Source: Trichomonas vaginalis G3
Lineage: Eukaryota; Parabasalia; Trichomonadida; Trichomonadidae
Assembly: GCF_026262505.1 (NCBI RefSeq)
Contig: NC_067204.1
Coordinates: 11,550,522 to 11,614,521 of the forward strand
Direction of reading: 5' to 3'
Length of the DNA: 64,000 nt
The position numbers and the translations under genes were made by a program. The notes beneath the pieces are model-generated. The model saw nothing but the letters and a program-made list of their open reading frames with translations. It searched no databases and was not told the DNA's origin. How positions within the stretch are numbered: the first letter of the stretch is position 1; each line of letters begins with the position of its first letter. This document shows, piece after piece, positions 11,901 through 21,494 of the stretch.

Positions 11901-12342
11901 TCCTTTCTGGATCATCACGGATAGAATATACTTCTTCTTTGCAAAAGGGGCAAACTTTATATCCTGTGAGTGCTTCAACGTCTGTTATTCTGTCAGCGTG
12001 AAGTTTTCCACATGGACTCTGTGTTAATAAAATATTTATTGTTTCAAATTCTGGATCTATCATTATTGAATCCACTAATGGAAAGTCTACCTTGTTAATG
12101 TCTACGTCTTCTGGTTGAGGATCACAATAATAGAAATCAATATTAACATTTAACATTCTTGCTAACCTCTCACTTTCTGATGAAATGTCAAATCCTTCAT
12201 ATGCATCTATGGCTTCATTTAAATAACTTCTACGAGTTTTAGGATTAACACCATCAGGAATGTTATAGAAGCGTTTAAATAACCTTCTACCTTCGGCTCT
12301 AATTTGATTATCATTCATTTTAGCTGTTCCATTTTTGTTCAT
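8902..12342 (-). pseudogene. Protein-primed DNA polymerase B of element 3
   Basis: Large family B DNA polymerase region. A Cys-rich N-terminal section (VCPFCKEEV, HCEKCKENN) precedes the exonuclease motifs FDFETLE (near 11715), NIIGFNSGKFDLNLIL (near 11380) and YCNKDVEIM (near 10970). Polymerase motifs are DFNSLYPSS (near 10270), KISLNGSYGYD (near 9710) and GDTDSS (near 9410). A C-terminal section with LTPKNYLDIINDKVIFDG follows. Protein priming is inferred from the insert-rich layout and the integrase next door. Family B polymerases with this Zn-ribbon-like front end differ from that of element 1, so the two elements are separate lineages. Fossil; looks broken with a few breaks. Confidence 0.85.
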
Positions 12343-12419
12343 TTATGTAAGAATAAAAATTAAAAAATAAATAAAAATAAAGTTTATTTTTTAAAGTCCG
12401 AGACTCAGAGAGTCCAGGG

Positions 12420-13526
12420 CTAAAGTCCATAAAATGAATTAAGAACACATAAATTTTTATCATCTGCGACGTGACGAATACATTTTAATTTACTTAAGAA
12501 TGCGTACCCTGATACATTAAATCTAATTCCTGTCTTATTTAATTTCACAACTTTGAAAAGGAATGTATGAATAGCTATAAAATGATGAGAAGATGTTTTA
12601 TGGGTTGCTTCCATTTTTTCTGAAATAAATGAATAAATATAATGTTTATAAGTTTTCATATCTTTTATGTTCTTAATAACGAATGGTATAGACTTTTCCA
12701 CTTCATCTTCCTTCGGTGCTGTTCTTTCATATGAAACATTATTAGTATCTTCAATAATGAAACCACAATCGCATAAAATTTTATATGTACCAATTGTTTC
12801 TTTTGATATTTTATCTAACAAATCAAAAACTTTATCAACACCTGTACATTTATTTAAATAATAATTTGTGTAAATATCATGGTCTTCTTTCTTAATCGTA
12901 TTTGTTGCATATGTTACATTTTTCAGTGCTTTTTTGAATTTTTCAGAATCAAGAGGAGGTGAAAGTAATATACATGGATAATCTCCATCGTCAATAAATT
13001 GTAACTTATGTTTATGAATAAATTTTGTGCCTTCTTCTGAAAGTGTTTCATCTATTTCACCATCTAATAAATTTTTAGTAGATTCCAAAAAGTAATTTTT
13101 ATATCTTTCTTCATGAGATTTTTGAACTTCTGATTCTGAAGCTGGGATATTCATTAAACCCTCTACTTCATTCTCATTATATTTTTCAACTTCTCTTAAT
13201 TCCTTAATTTTTTCATCTATTTCATCTCTTATTTTTTCCAGTCTTTCAATTTCATCATATTCATCATCTTTAATCCGTTCTTCATAATATTCAGGGAAAA
13301 CATCAGGTTCTTTAGGTTTTTCTTCTTCAGATGTGGGATATAAGAAATTTATAACATCATCTTTATTCATTTTTCCATCATAATCTAAATCATTTAATAA
13401 CTCCGCGAATTTTTGACAATTTCTTAAATAATATTTATTAACTTCATAACTCGCCTCCTCTAATATATCCTTTATTTCCTCGTTTGTGAATCCCATTTTT
13501 TTAACATTGTTAGTTGTGACACTCAT
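12420..13526 (-). CDS. Acidic element-3 protein, N-terminal EF-hand-like stretch
   Basis: 368 residues, highly acidic. Starts MSVTTNNVKKMGFTNEEI. NDLDYDGKMNKDDVINFL near residue 47 looks like a calcium-binding-loop pattern (D-x-D-x-K-x-N-x-x-D), though a single such loop is weak evidence. Next comes a charged helix (EIERLEKIRDEIDEKIKELREVEKY, coiled coil, about 95-117), then a mixed domain of unknown fold ending near the C-terminus. No family recognised. A second copy with high identity lies at 63147-64000 in element 3 copy 2, so it is a standard gene of this family. Leader TAATTTATTTTTTATTTAAT precedes the ATG. It could be a terminal-protein candidate by position upstream of the polymerase, but nothing in the sequence proves it. 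Confidence 0.6.
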   Translation of the reverse strand: MSVTTNNVKKMGFTNEEIKDILEEASYEVNKYYLRNCQKFAELLNDLDYDGKMNKDDVINFLYPTSEEEKPKEPDVFPEYYEERIKDDEYDEIERLEKIRDEIDEKIKELREVEKYNENEVEGLMNIPASESEVQKSHEERYKNYFLESTKNLLDGEIDETLSEEGTKFIHKHKLQFIDDGDYPCILLSPPLDSEKFKKALKNVTYATNTIKKEDHDIYTNYYLNKCTGVDKVFDLLDKISKETIGTYKILCDCGFIIEDTNNVSYERTAPKEDEVEKSIPFVIKNIKDMKTYKHYIYSFISEKMEATHKTSSHHFIAIHTFLFKVVKLNKTGIRFNVSGYAFLSKLKCIRHVADDKNLCVLNSFYGL

Positions 13527-13590
13527 TTATCATTAAATAAAAAATAAATTATTCAAAAAATGTAAGACATGAATTTTTAAAGTTTATTTT

Positions 13591-14181
13591 TTATTCATGA
13601 AAATAATTATTTCTAATTTCTTTTACTCTCTCATACATACTAGATTTGAAGAATTCGGAACTTTTACCATAATCTCCTAAATGTTTTCTTATCCCCAACG
13701 TGTGCCAGTTATTATATGAAACTGAATAAACTTTATCTTTATCTTTACACCTTTCATCTCTTCCAATATATTTATATCTCAGTTTTGATTTAGCATTTTC
13801 ATATTCATTAACGTTTAATAATTCACAGTCTTCCTTTTTAAATTGATGTTTAAGATATTCAGGATTTAATACTCTACGTTTATATGCTCCTAACTTAGTT
13901 CTAAAGGTTTTTCTACAAAATTTAGGAATTCCATCCTCTTTAATGTCATCAATGATTTCCATTTCATTATTTTCAATTTCTTCTTCTCGTTTATGAGGTC
14001 TTTGATTATGACTCCATTGATTCCATGAAATTAAATATTCTTTATCATTATATTTATACCTCATTAGCTTATTTTGGCTTTCATATTCATTTAATAATTC
14101 ACAATCTTCATTTTTAAATTGAAGTTTAACCCATTCAGGATTTAAACAATGTTTAATTAATCGCGGAATATCTGACATCAT
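13591..14181 (-). CDS. Protein with two copies of a ~55-residue Trp-ending repeat
   Basis: 196 residues. Repeat 1, about residues 12-60: LNPEWVKLQFKNEDCELL, then YKYNDKEYLISWNQW. Repeat 2, about 107-170: LNPEYLKHQFKKEDCELL, then VYSVSYNNWHTLG. Each repeat has the order LNPE, K.QF, EDCELLN, Y, W and is separated by a charged linker. Such short repeated domains in viral proteins often bind nucleic acid, but I cannot name the family. First gene from the element end, 131 bp from the terminus, with a TCTATATATAGA palindrome immediately upstream of the start, which may act in its expression. A shorter relative lies at 62770-63084. Confidence 0.6.
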   Translation of the reverse strand: MMSDIPRLIKHCLNPEWVKLQFKNEDCELLNEYESQNKLMRYKYNDKEYLISWNQWSHNQRPHKREEEIENNEMEIIDDIKEDGIPKFCRKTFRTKLGAYKRRVLNPEYLKHQFKKEDCELLNVNEYENAKSKLRYKYIGRDERCKDKDKVYSVSYNNWHTLGIRKHLGDYGKSSEFFKSSMYERVKEIRNNYFHE

Positions 14182-14312
14182 CTATATATAGCTTCTTTTA
14201 TAAAAGATAAAAAAATAAATTATTTTAAAATTAATGTTAATTTTTTTTAATGATTTATAAATAAATATATTTTAATGCATCGTCTATATATAGATGTAAC
14301 AAAAAAAGTCAC
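14182..14312. repeat. Right terminus of element 3 copy 1
   Basis: Two copies of a palindromic CTATATATAG motif (14185-14194 and 14283-14294) flank an AT-rich stretch, and the terminus reads GTAACAAAAAAAGTCAC (14296-14312). The inverted copy at 62539 begins with the exact reverse complement of that 17-mer, which fixes the boundary. Host DNA (AP-2 alpha 3' flank) follows at 14313. Confidence 0.75.
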
Positions 14313-14346
14313 ACAACCCGCACTCATATACTACTTACCTATTTTT

Positions 14347-17160
14347 TTATTTGAGGTATAAATCGAGAACCTTCTGAACTGCAGCAGTAATCTGAGGAGA
14401 TGTTCCCTTGATCTGAACGTTGCACTTTCCGTTTTCGATGAAGAATCTGCAGAGGATACCCAAAACACCACCTTCAGCGTTGATAATTCCAGCACCGCAA
14501 ACGTTGCCCGGTGGAACTTGCAATGGCAAAACAGGGACCTTGAAGACAGATGTCATTACCTGCTTCATCTGGTTTGTTGGGTCTCCAACTGGGTTGAATG
14601 AAGCAGTTGCCTGTTGAGCAGGAGAAGTCAACTGTCCCCAGCGAGCGAAGAAGTTGTTGTAGTCCATGTTGAATGGAGCAGTGAACTTGAAGATGTTGAA
14701 TGGCAAGTCTAAGACCTCGTTGTGGCTCTGTTCGCTCCATGTGTATCTGAGTGTGTATGACGGTGGGTCGATGAATGGTTGCCTGACTCTCAAAGCGAAC
14801 TGGAAAACAGTCATCTCTCCGCGGTTGATCTGTGTCGCGCCTGGTTTGGACTGGACAGCAAGGAATGGAACTGGTGGAATGTGGACACCGACGTTTGTGA
14901 GGATTCCTCCTGTCTTGTTCTGGATGTTGAATGAAAGAATGGCGTTTGGATGGTTGACTTGGATCGAGAGATTGACAGCGATGTTGGCATCTTCGAAGCA
15001 GAGACCTTGGTCGTTCGCCAAGAAGTGCTTCTTGATGGCTTCCTTGTCGTTGAGTGGTGCTGGGACATTGGTGACTGGTGCGGCGCTGAGTAAGTCTGTG
15101 ACGGCGTTCTGTGGTGTTGCTGGAGCGCCAAGTCCGAAATCTGTTGGCTTGGCAACTGGTTTCGGCTGTGCTGGTGCTGGTGCTGGAGAGCCGAGGCCAA
15201 GGAGATCCATTGCGTCGGCGTTGTTCTTTGGCTCTGGTGCTGGAGCTGCTGCTGGTGCTGCTGGGGCGGCCTTTGTAGGAAGCTGTGTAACGAACTTGGA
15301 TGGGTCTTCCTCGTTCTTGTCCTCTTCGTCTTCCTCTTCGAGGCCTTCTTCGGCCTGTTCGAGCATGACCTTACGTAATAAGGAGGACTTCTTGTTCTCG
15401 AACGGTGGAATTGGCTTGAAGACGGCTTGCATGACTTGTGGTGGGGCGTTGAGAATTGTAATGTATTCGATTGCACGCTGTTGGATGTCGATATTTGTGG
15501 AGGATGTCAATGTCTGGATGAATTCAAGGACTGTCTGCTTGCCTGGTGGGTACTTGGCACCGATCTTGGCAAGAGCTGTGATGATGATGCCCTTGGAAAT
15601 GTCAGATGCGATCTTGTACTTGGCAATGAGTTCCTGGATGACTTCTTCTGGTCTGATATCGGTGATTTGGATGTATTCACCAACAAGCTGGGCTGTAAGA
15701 GCGATAAGTCTGTCGTGTGGGTTGTTTGCGCACATTGATCCGAAAGATGTCATTGTTGCGTATCTCTGGAGTGACTGGACGTTGGAGACGACCTGGATAA
15801 CACGGTGCCAGACACCATCGGAGCACTCATCACCGGCCATTGTGATCAATTGAAGAACAACATCAACGAACCAGGCTGGATCTTCAGCGAACTGCTCGGC
15901 CATGACGGCGATCTTGAGGCAGAGTGGTTCTCTCATTGTAATGTCTGCGAATCTGAGGTAGTTCAAGAGTTCGTGGACAATTTCTTCGGCTGACTCCTTT
16001 GTGCAGACAGCGAAGAGTAATGAAAGTGTTCTGCGGCGGATGGAGTTATCTGGGTCACGAAGAGCAAGGTAAAGTGTCTGTCTGTGCTGGTCAAGAGATG
16101 GAATGATCGAAGGATTGGCCTGGACAAGACGTGTAAGTGACTCGAGAGCTAAGTAGCGGACGTTGGAAAGCTTGGCGTTAAGGAATCCACCAAGGATTGA
16201 AGCGGAACGCTGCATAAGTTGGTTGGAGAATTGGCGAGCAATGATGAAGTTGATTGCTTCGAAGAGTAAGATGAGGTTGGAGTGGACTTCCTTGGCAGCA
16301 AGGGATACATCTGTCTTCTGGAGGCAGTTGTCGAGAATTCTTGTAATTCTGTCGGTTTCTGACTCATCCCAGTTAGTCTTGTATTGGAGAATACGCATAT
16401 ACTTGAGGATAAGCCATGGAGCTGGGTTGCGGCCGTATAAGTAGTCTGGAGAAACAGTTCCATCGAAGAAAATCTTTCCGAGCTGCATGAGAGCTGTTGG
16501 AAGGACAAGAGCCATCTTATCGGAATAACGCTGGAGGAGGATCAAGATAAGGGAGGCTGCGGAAAGCTGGACACCATAGTTCATGCTGAATAAGAGCTGA
16601 TTGAGGCCTTCGATGAAAGTTGGCTCGAGCTGGATGACGGATGGTGTTTCGCGGTAAAGACGGCAAAGAGCAAGGCATGCTGTCTTCTTAACGAAGTCGG
16701 AGTTCTTTGGATTGATCAAAGCCTGAAGAATTGGGCCTGAAAGTGCTTCAGCAATTTCGCGGCCACCGATGTTAGCAGCAGCGGCGATAGCAAGGCACTG
16801 GCCTGGTTCGTTTTCTTGATTACGAATTTCTTTACGGAAATGCTCGATGAACATTGTGACAAGGTCGTAGTTACCATTTAAGTAAACACCGAGTGTGATG
16901 TAACCGATCTGCTTTTCAGAAAATACGTTTGAAGCAACCAATTCGACCATTTGTGGGAAACCGAAGTCAAAGGAGTAGCCGAGAAGGTGGATATAAAGAA
17001 GCTTAGCTACGTATTTCTTACGGCTGTAACCATTGAGGCCGGATTTGCCGAAACTCTGGCGAATCTTTGCGAGTTCTTTCTTAACACGGGCAACTTCTTG
17101 TTCCTTGGACTGGCACTCGAGAATTTCAGTAATGAAGTTCTTGAGACCATTGATGTTACC
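14347..17160 (-). CDS. AP-2 complex alpha-adaptin, 5' end lost at a rearrangement
   Basis: Large subunit of the AP-2 clathrin adaptor, which binds plasma-membrane lipid and cargo and recruits endocytic partners. The frame is continuous from 17160 to the stop at 14347. The first 70 codons (16951-17160) carry the conserved N-terminus: GLKNFITEILECQSKEQE, NGYSRKKYVAKLLYI, GYSFDFG. HEAT-like trunk helices run to about residue 515 counted from Met 16950. An acidic cluster lies near 535, an Ala/Pro-rich hinge has DLL motifs near 580 and 618, and the C-terminal ear spans about 648-867. No ATG precedes this frame: upstream it runs into the stop of the neighbouring 232-residue gene. The first in-frame ATG (16950) would drop 70 conserved residues. 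Only the start and a few codons seem lost, so this copy is probably disabled or mis-initiated; the rest is intact. Confidence 0.92.
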   Translation of the reverse strand, partial: GNINGLKNFITEILECQSKEQEVARVKKELAKIRQSFGKSGLNGYSRKKYVAKLLYIHLLGYSFDFGFPQMVELVASNVFSEKQIGYITLGVYLNGNYDLVTMFIEHFRKEIRNQENEPGQCLAIAAAANIGGREIAEALSGPILQALINPKNSDFVKKTACLALCRLYRETPSVIQLEPTFIEGLNQLLFSMNYGVQLSAASLILILLQRYSDKMALVLPTALMQLGKIFFDGTVSPDYLYGRNPAPWLILKYMRILQYKTNWDESETDRITRILDNCLQKTDVSLAAKEVHSNLILLFEAINFIIARQFSNQLMQRSASILGGFLNAKLSNVRYLALESLTRLVQANPSIIPSLDQHRQTLYLALRDPDNSIRRRTLSLLFAVCTKESAEEIVHELLNYLRFADITMREPLCLKIAVMAEQFAEDPAWFVDVVLQLITMAGDECSDGVWHRVIQVVSNVQSLQRYATMTSFGSMCANNPHDRLIALTAQLVGEYIQITDIRPEEVIQELIAKYKIASDISKGIIITALAKIGAKYPPGKQTVLEFIQTLTSSTNIDIQQRAIEYITILNAPPQVMQAVFKPIPPFENKKSSLLRKVMLEQAEEGLEEEDEEDKNEEDPSKFVTQLPTKAAPAAPAAAPAPEPKNNADAMDLLGLGSPAPAPAQPKPVAKPTDFGLGAPATPQNAVTDLLSAAPVTNVPAPLNDKEAIKKHFLANDQGLCFEDANIAVNLSIQVNHPNAILSFNIQNKTGGILTNVGVHIPPVPFLAVQSKPGATQINRGEMTVFQFALRVRQPFIDPPSYTLRYTWSEQSHNEVLDLPFNIFKFTAPFNMDYNNFFARWGQLTSPAQQATASFNPVGDPTNQMKQVMTSVFKVPVLPLQVPPGNVCGAGIINAEGGVLGILCRFFIENGKCNVQIKGTSPQITAAVQKVLDLYLK

Positions 17161-17984
17161 TATAATAAATATTAATAAAGAAATTAAAAAAAAATAAAAA
17201 ATAAGAACATGTTTAAGAAATTACGAAATACATTTTGGATCAGTGTTCATTGGGGAAAGTTGTATTTCTGATTCTTTGAGGCATTCTAAGTAATCTCGAA
17301 GTGAATTTTCTTTATCAAGATCACAGAATTTGGTTCCTTTAATAAAGCATCTCGTCATGTCAGGACGAATGAAAGTGACATCGAAGGTATCTGTGAATTG
17401 AATCGCCTTAGAGAAATCTGTTAAACAATCAATAACTTCTTCTGGTGCCTTTTGGTTTTTTAGAAATTTTAAGATTATGTTTTGGAGAACAAAGCTGAGT
17501 TCACTAGCCATATCTGTTGTGTAAAGACGCAAAGGATGATCATATTCAAAAAGTAAAGCATCAATTGCTCGCCTAGCAATGAATTCAAAATCTTGTTCAT
17601 TGAGATCAACTCCTCGTGTAAACGGAACAAAACTATACACACCAAAAAAGCCAATATTTTTATATGTGTTTTCTTTTGGTATTTCAATTTCTCGTAAATA
17701 TTTTATTACATATTCTGGAATGGAGATCGAGATAGTTGGGTTGTCATATTCAAATGGATCAGTAAAATCAACCTTGTAAAAGTCGGATTTTTCTAGAAGT
17801 TTAATGTTTCGTTTGTTGTTTTTGTTGAACCATTCTATGAATCGTGGTGCCCTCCATGAGTAGTACAATCCATATACGAAATTAAAAATTGCTTGTAGAG
17901 GGGAAAAAATGGAAATCATTTTCTGGCAATGTCAAGATTTTGAAAATTTTCCTTTGGTTAATAACTGTGAACTTTACAAAATTT
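17149..17984. repeat. Left arm of an 835-bp inverted duplication
   Basis: Nearly identical, in reverse, to 20660-21494. It contains the whole 232-residue gene plus flanks. The outer end includes 12 bp (ATTGATGTTACC) that on this side belong to the AP-2 alpha coding sequence, so the duplication event probably copied across the existing junction. No direct target duplication is visible at the outer ends. Confidence 0.85.
17221..17919 (-). CDS. Uncharacterised 232-residue protein, left copy
   Basis: Starts MISIFSPLQAIFNFVYGLYY, a hydrophobic/aromatic stretch that could be a membrane anchor or signal-like segment, followed by SWRAPRFIEWFNKNNKRN. The rest is soluble-looking with alternating acidic and aromatic residues (VDFTDPFEYDNPTISISIPEY, ARRAIDALLFEYDHP). 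I do not recognise the family. The stop codon lies 60 bp from the AP-2 alpha junction and in the same frame. A second copy sits in the opposite arm at 20725. Start chosen as the first ATG after a stop-rich region. No transposase-like motif is present, so it may be a host gene caught in an inverted duplication rather than a mobile-element gene. Confidence 0.6.
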   Translation of the reverse strand: MISIFSPLQAIFNFVYGLYYSWRAPRFIEWFNKNNKRNIKLLEKSDFYKVDFTDPFEYDNPTISISIPEYVIKYLREIEIPKENTYKNIGFFGVYSFVPFTRGVDLNEQDFEFIARRAIDALLFEYDHPLRLYTTDMASELSFVLQNIILKFLKNQKAPEEVIDCLTDFSKAIQFTDTFDVTFIRPDMTRCFIKGTKFCDLDKENSLRDYLECLKESEIQLSPMNTDPKCIS

Positions 17985-18041
17985 GCAAGACATGTATCAT
18001 AAAATAGGACGAAGAATCAAGTAAATATTTTACAAATAATA

Positions 18042-20418
18042 AAAGGGTGTCCAACAAAAAAATGAAAATTTTGGGTGACACTATTTAAGCATTTTCTCGA
18101 TGAATATAATGTTCTGTAAGAACTTTCTACGAGAGATATATGGGGAGTATAATATGCCATTGATTCATATGAAGCATCTGAATGAACGTCTTTGATTATT
18201 GAATATATCTTTGATTTACAAAATTTTCAAACTAATCCGAAAAAAATAAATGACAATAATAGTGGATTGTTTTATTAATATTTATAACGAGAAATTTTTG
18301 GAACTAATTTTTTAACATTGGTTTTTTGAAACCAATAGTATTACAAGAACATAGTGTAATAGGATAATTGGTTGGTGATAGTAAGAAGTAAATCCTAACT
18401 TAGGATTTTGGGATACGAATTTGATTTTGATACTCATAGGATGGAAACAGGTATTCATATATGCATAATGCATTAATGGTTTTGTATGGTTGGTTGAATG
18501 GATTAGAATAATAGAATAAAATACAGAAATGATCATTTTGCAAATTATGGGAATGTGATAAGAATAAATCTTTAAATTTTGCAACATATAATAATCGAAC
18601 ATAAACAAGCATATTTATTGAAATAAATTCAAAATTTCGATTCGAACGTCATCAAATTTCAGGTACCTTCGAATTAATTAAATAGTAACAATAAAATCGA
18701 ATTTGAAAGTTATAATGCTGTCTCAATCGTTATAATTAATTTTTTAGTGGAAAACTCCCAGGGTTCGAATCTATGAGACACTTCGTTTTTTCCAATTTGT
18801 TGGAGTTGAGATTTTAAAATCGTAAAATAATATTATCAATGAATCCTCATTAGCATAAAGAATCATTTACTTCTCGTCATATAAAAACAGAATACACAAT
18901 CAAGAAAAAATTAAAAACTTATTTAATTGCATTATGAATTGAAATGCAAAAAAGAGCTTTAGAATATTATAGGCGATATATAATGTATTGCAATTAATTT
19001 ATGATTGAAAAATGAATTTTATTGAATGACGTAAGGATATAAGGTGCAAGATTGAGATTATTAAATGTGTAAAAGGATATCTATAATATATAGAGTAGAG
19101 ATGATGATTAAAAAATAAAAAAAATAAAAAAAAAAAGAAAATTGTAATTAAACTATATTATTCAATTCTTCAGTATTGAAATGGTAAATAATGAGAGATA
19201 ATATTTAAAGAAAAAAGGGAGTATTTAAAAAAAAAGGGGAAAATGTTATAGTATAATTAGATTGAGGGGATATGAGCGAAATGATAGAGCAATGCAGACA
19301 ATTGTGTTTGGTTCTATCATACCGAATACATTGCAAGTGCATTGTGCCCGGATTCGTTCAAATTCTCGCAAACACATTCTGATTGCGAGGATATGAGCGA
19401 AATGATAGAGCAATGCAGACAATTGTGTTTGGTTCTATCATACTGGATACATTGCAAGTGCATTGTGCCCGGATTCGTTCAAATTCTCGCAAACACATTC
19501 TGATTGCGAGAATTCGACCAACTACGTAAAACACTAAAACTTATTTTTACTATATCATTTTATTTGACATCAAATCTTTTTGTACTTCTATTATATTTAA
19601 CATTTATATCAATCAATTGCTAAATCAGAGATAATGAACCAAAACATGGATTGCATTTTCAAATTTAGCAATTTCTGAATACTTGATTAATCTCAATAAT
19701 GCCTGCCTTTCAGTATTCAAGTAATAAATTACTAATTAGAACAAATATAAGTGAAATAAGTCGGTGAAAACGAGCATCATTTGATATTACAAACAATTAT
19801 TCGTAAATTTCTGTAATGTATGTTCGAGGAGATATATTCATTGATTTTTCTAAATGTTTATAAGTTTTTTGAGTCAATAGCCGAAGAATCTAGATTTCCT
19901 AGCATGAGTATGTTAAGTGGGCAGTAGAGAAATTGAGTAGCAAATCAGGCATTTCTGAATAGAATTTGTTTAAGACAAAAAAAAAATTCTAAATCGAACG
20001 CACGACCTTTCTACTCTTCTTTACCGATATACTACAAAGCAATGGAATTTCCCAATCTATTTATTCTATATAATCATTTATCAAAGATTGGTGATTCCCC
20101 CGTGATTTTGTGTATCTTCTTTCAATTTTCTCTCATCATTTACATTTTTTGCTTTTTTATTTTTTCATTTATATTCTATTACTAATATTTCTTCTATTCT
20201 ACGATTTAGATTTTACATAAATACTTTTCTAATTCCAAATTTCTAATTTTATAAAAAATTCATAAAATTTTCCGATCTTTTCCTCAGTGATTTTATATTT
20301 CATTTTCCTAAGTTACGTTTCCTTAGTTCTCATAACCGATATAATTCCCAATGGCCCTCTTACGCACACACAGAGTTTCAAGCCAAAATCAATGTTAGAT
20401 TTTTGTTGGACACCCTTT
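18042..20418. mobile_element. 2.4-kb segment with 19-bp inverted ends, no gene
   Basis: AAAGGGTGTCCAACAAAAA at 18042-18060 is repeated in perfect inversion at 20400-20418. The flanks share AATAATA (18035-18041 and 20419-20425), a possible 7-bp target duplication, although such AT-rich matches can arise by chance. Inside I see no transposase, only AT-rich DNA and a 121-bp tandem duplication. It best fits a non-autonomous DNA transposon inserted in the spacer of the inverted duplication. Confidence 0.5.
19269..19510. repeat. 121-bp tandem duplication
   Basis: Two adjacent copies (about 19269-19389 and 19390-19510) starting at GGATATGAGCG with period 121. They differ at a few bases (CCGAATAC versus CTGGATAC). 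Each copy contains TGGTTCTATCATAC and TCGCAAACACATTCTGATTG. More balanced in base composition than the surroundings. No coding potential seen. Confidence 0.8.
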
Positions 20419-20659
20419 AATAATAATGTTCATTCAGGTGAGGTGAAGTCAATCCGACCAAAAATTCTAGAATATAATAATTTCCGTTCATTTCATTTTT
20501 AAATGATTTATTACTAAATATACTATAAATATTTCCACTCAAAAATAAAAATTGCGAACATTTTGTTTTGAAAGAAATTCAATTTTTTTCAAAGCTTTAC
20601 AGTCTCCGATAAAAATGACTAAACAATAGAGAATTCAGAGTCTGATTATGATCATAGCA

Positions 20660-21494
20660 AAATTTTGTAAAGTTCACAGTTATTAACCAAAGGAAAATTT
20701 TCAAAATCTTGACATTGCCAGAAAATGATTTCCATTTTTTCCCCTCTACAAGCAATTTTTAATTTCGTATATGGATTGTACTACTCATGGAGGGCACCAC
20801 GATTCATAGAATGGTTCAACAAAAACAACAAACGAAACATTAAACTTCTAGAAAAATCCGACTTTTACAAGGTTGATTTTACTGATCCATTTGAATATGA
20901 CAACCCAACTATCTCGATCTCCATTCCAGAATATGTAATAAAATATTTACGAGAAATTGAAATACCAAAAGAAAACACATATAAAAATATTGGCTTTTTG
21001 GTGTGTATAGTTTTGTTCCGTTTACACGAGGAGTTGATCTCAATGAACAAGATTTTGAATTCATTGCTAGGCGAGCAATTGATGCTTTACTTTTTGAATA
21101 TGATCATCCTTTGCGTCTTTACACAACAGATATGGCTAGTGAACTCAGCTTTGTTCTCCAAAACATAATCTTAAAATTTCTAAAAAACCAAAAGGCACCA
21201 GAAGAAGTTATTGATTGTTTAACAGATTTCTCTAAGGCGATTCAATTCACAGATACCTTCGATGTCACTTTCATTCGTCCTGACATGACGAGATGCTTTA
21301 TTAAAGGAACCAAATTCTGTGATCTTGATAAAGAAAATTCACTTCGAGATTACTTAGAATGCCTCAAAGAATCAGAAATACAACTTTCCCCAATGAACAC
21401 TGATCCAAAATGTATTTCGTAATTTCTTAAACATGTTCTTATTTTTTATTTTTTTTTAATTTCTTTATTAATATTTATTATAGGTAACATCAAT
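20660..21494. repeat. Right arm of the 835-bp inverted duplication
   Basis: Mirror of 17149-17984, holding the second copy of the 232-residue gene. Its outer end repeats GGTAACATCAAT, the same 12 bp that are AP-2 alpha codons on the left side; here they are followed by unrelated AT-rich DNA. Confidence 0.85.
20725..21422 (+). pseudogene. Uncharacterised 232-residue protein, right copy, frameshifted
   Basis: Same gene as 17221-17919 in opposite orientation. The two copies are almost identical, but a run of six T in the left copy (codons GFFGV) is five T here (near 20995). This puts the second half out of frame, so the product would end after about 147 residues. A one-base change in a homopolymer could be a real mutation or a sequencing error. 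The near-identity means the inverted duplication is recent or the arms are kept alike by gene conversion. Confidence 0.7.

Larger units (their letters stand above)
7716..14312 (-). mobile_element. Element 3, copy 1: integrase/polymerase virus-like element
   Basis: A second, more AT-rich virus-like lineage, with all genes on the minus strand. From its right end inward: a two-repeat protein, an acidic protein, protein-primed DNA polymerase, integrase. The right terminus is fixed near 14312 because the inverted copy at the other side of the window starts with the same terminal sequence (GTGACTTTTTTTGTTAC, then a CTATATATAG palindrome). The left side is interrupted inside the integrase by element 1, so its own left terminus is not in view. 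Capsid genes are not visible in this part. It looks broken, with a few breaks. Membership of the Polinton/Maverick class is inferred from polymerase plus integrase; it could be a related capsidless lineage. Confidence 0.7.

Noticed and set aside
12900-13526. Calling the acidic protein a calcium sensor
   Set aside because: Only one EF-hand-like loop, without its flanking helices clearly matching; noted as a pattern only.
14666-15853. 395-residue plus-strand open frame opposite AP-2 alpha
   Set aside because: Shadow of the GC-richer AP-2 alpha codons; Cys/Trp/Ser-rich with no domain, while the minus strand has clear adaptin homology.
18719-18780. tRNA-like element: 7-bp TGTCTCA/TGAGACA stem and GGGTTCGAATC
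   Set aside because: The T-arm does not pair with correct spacing to the acceptor stem and no anticodon arm is evident.
17149-21494. Reading the inverted pair as a transposon with terminal repeats
   Set aside because: No target duplication at the outer ends and no transposase inside; the 12 bp of AP-2 alpha in both arms fits duplication across a junction better.
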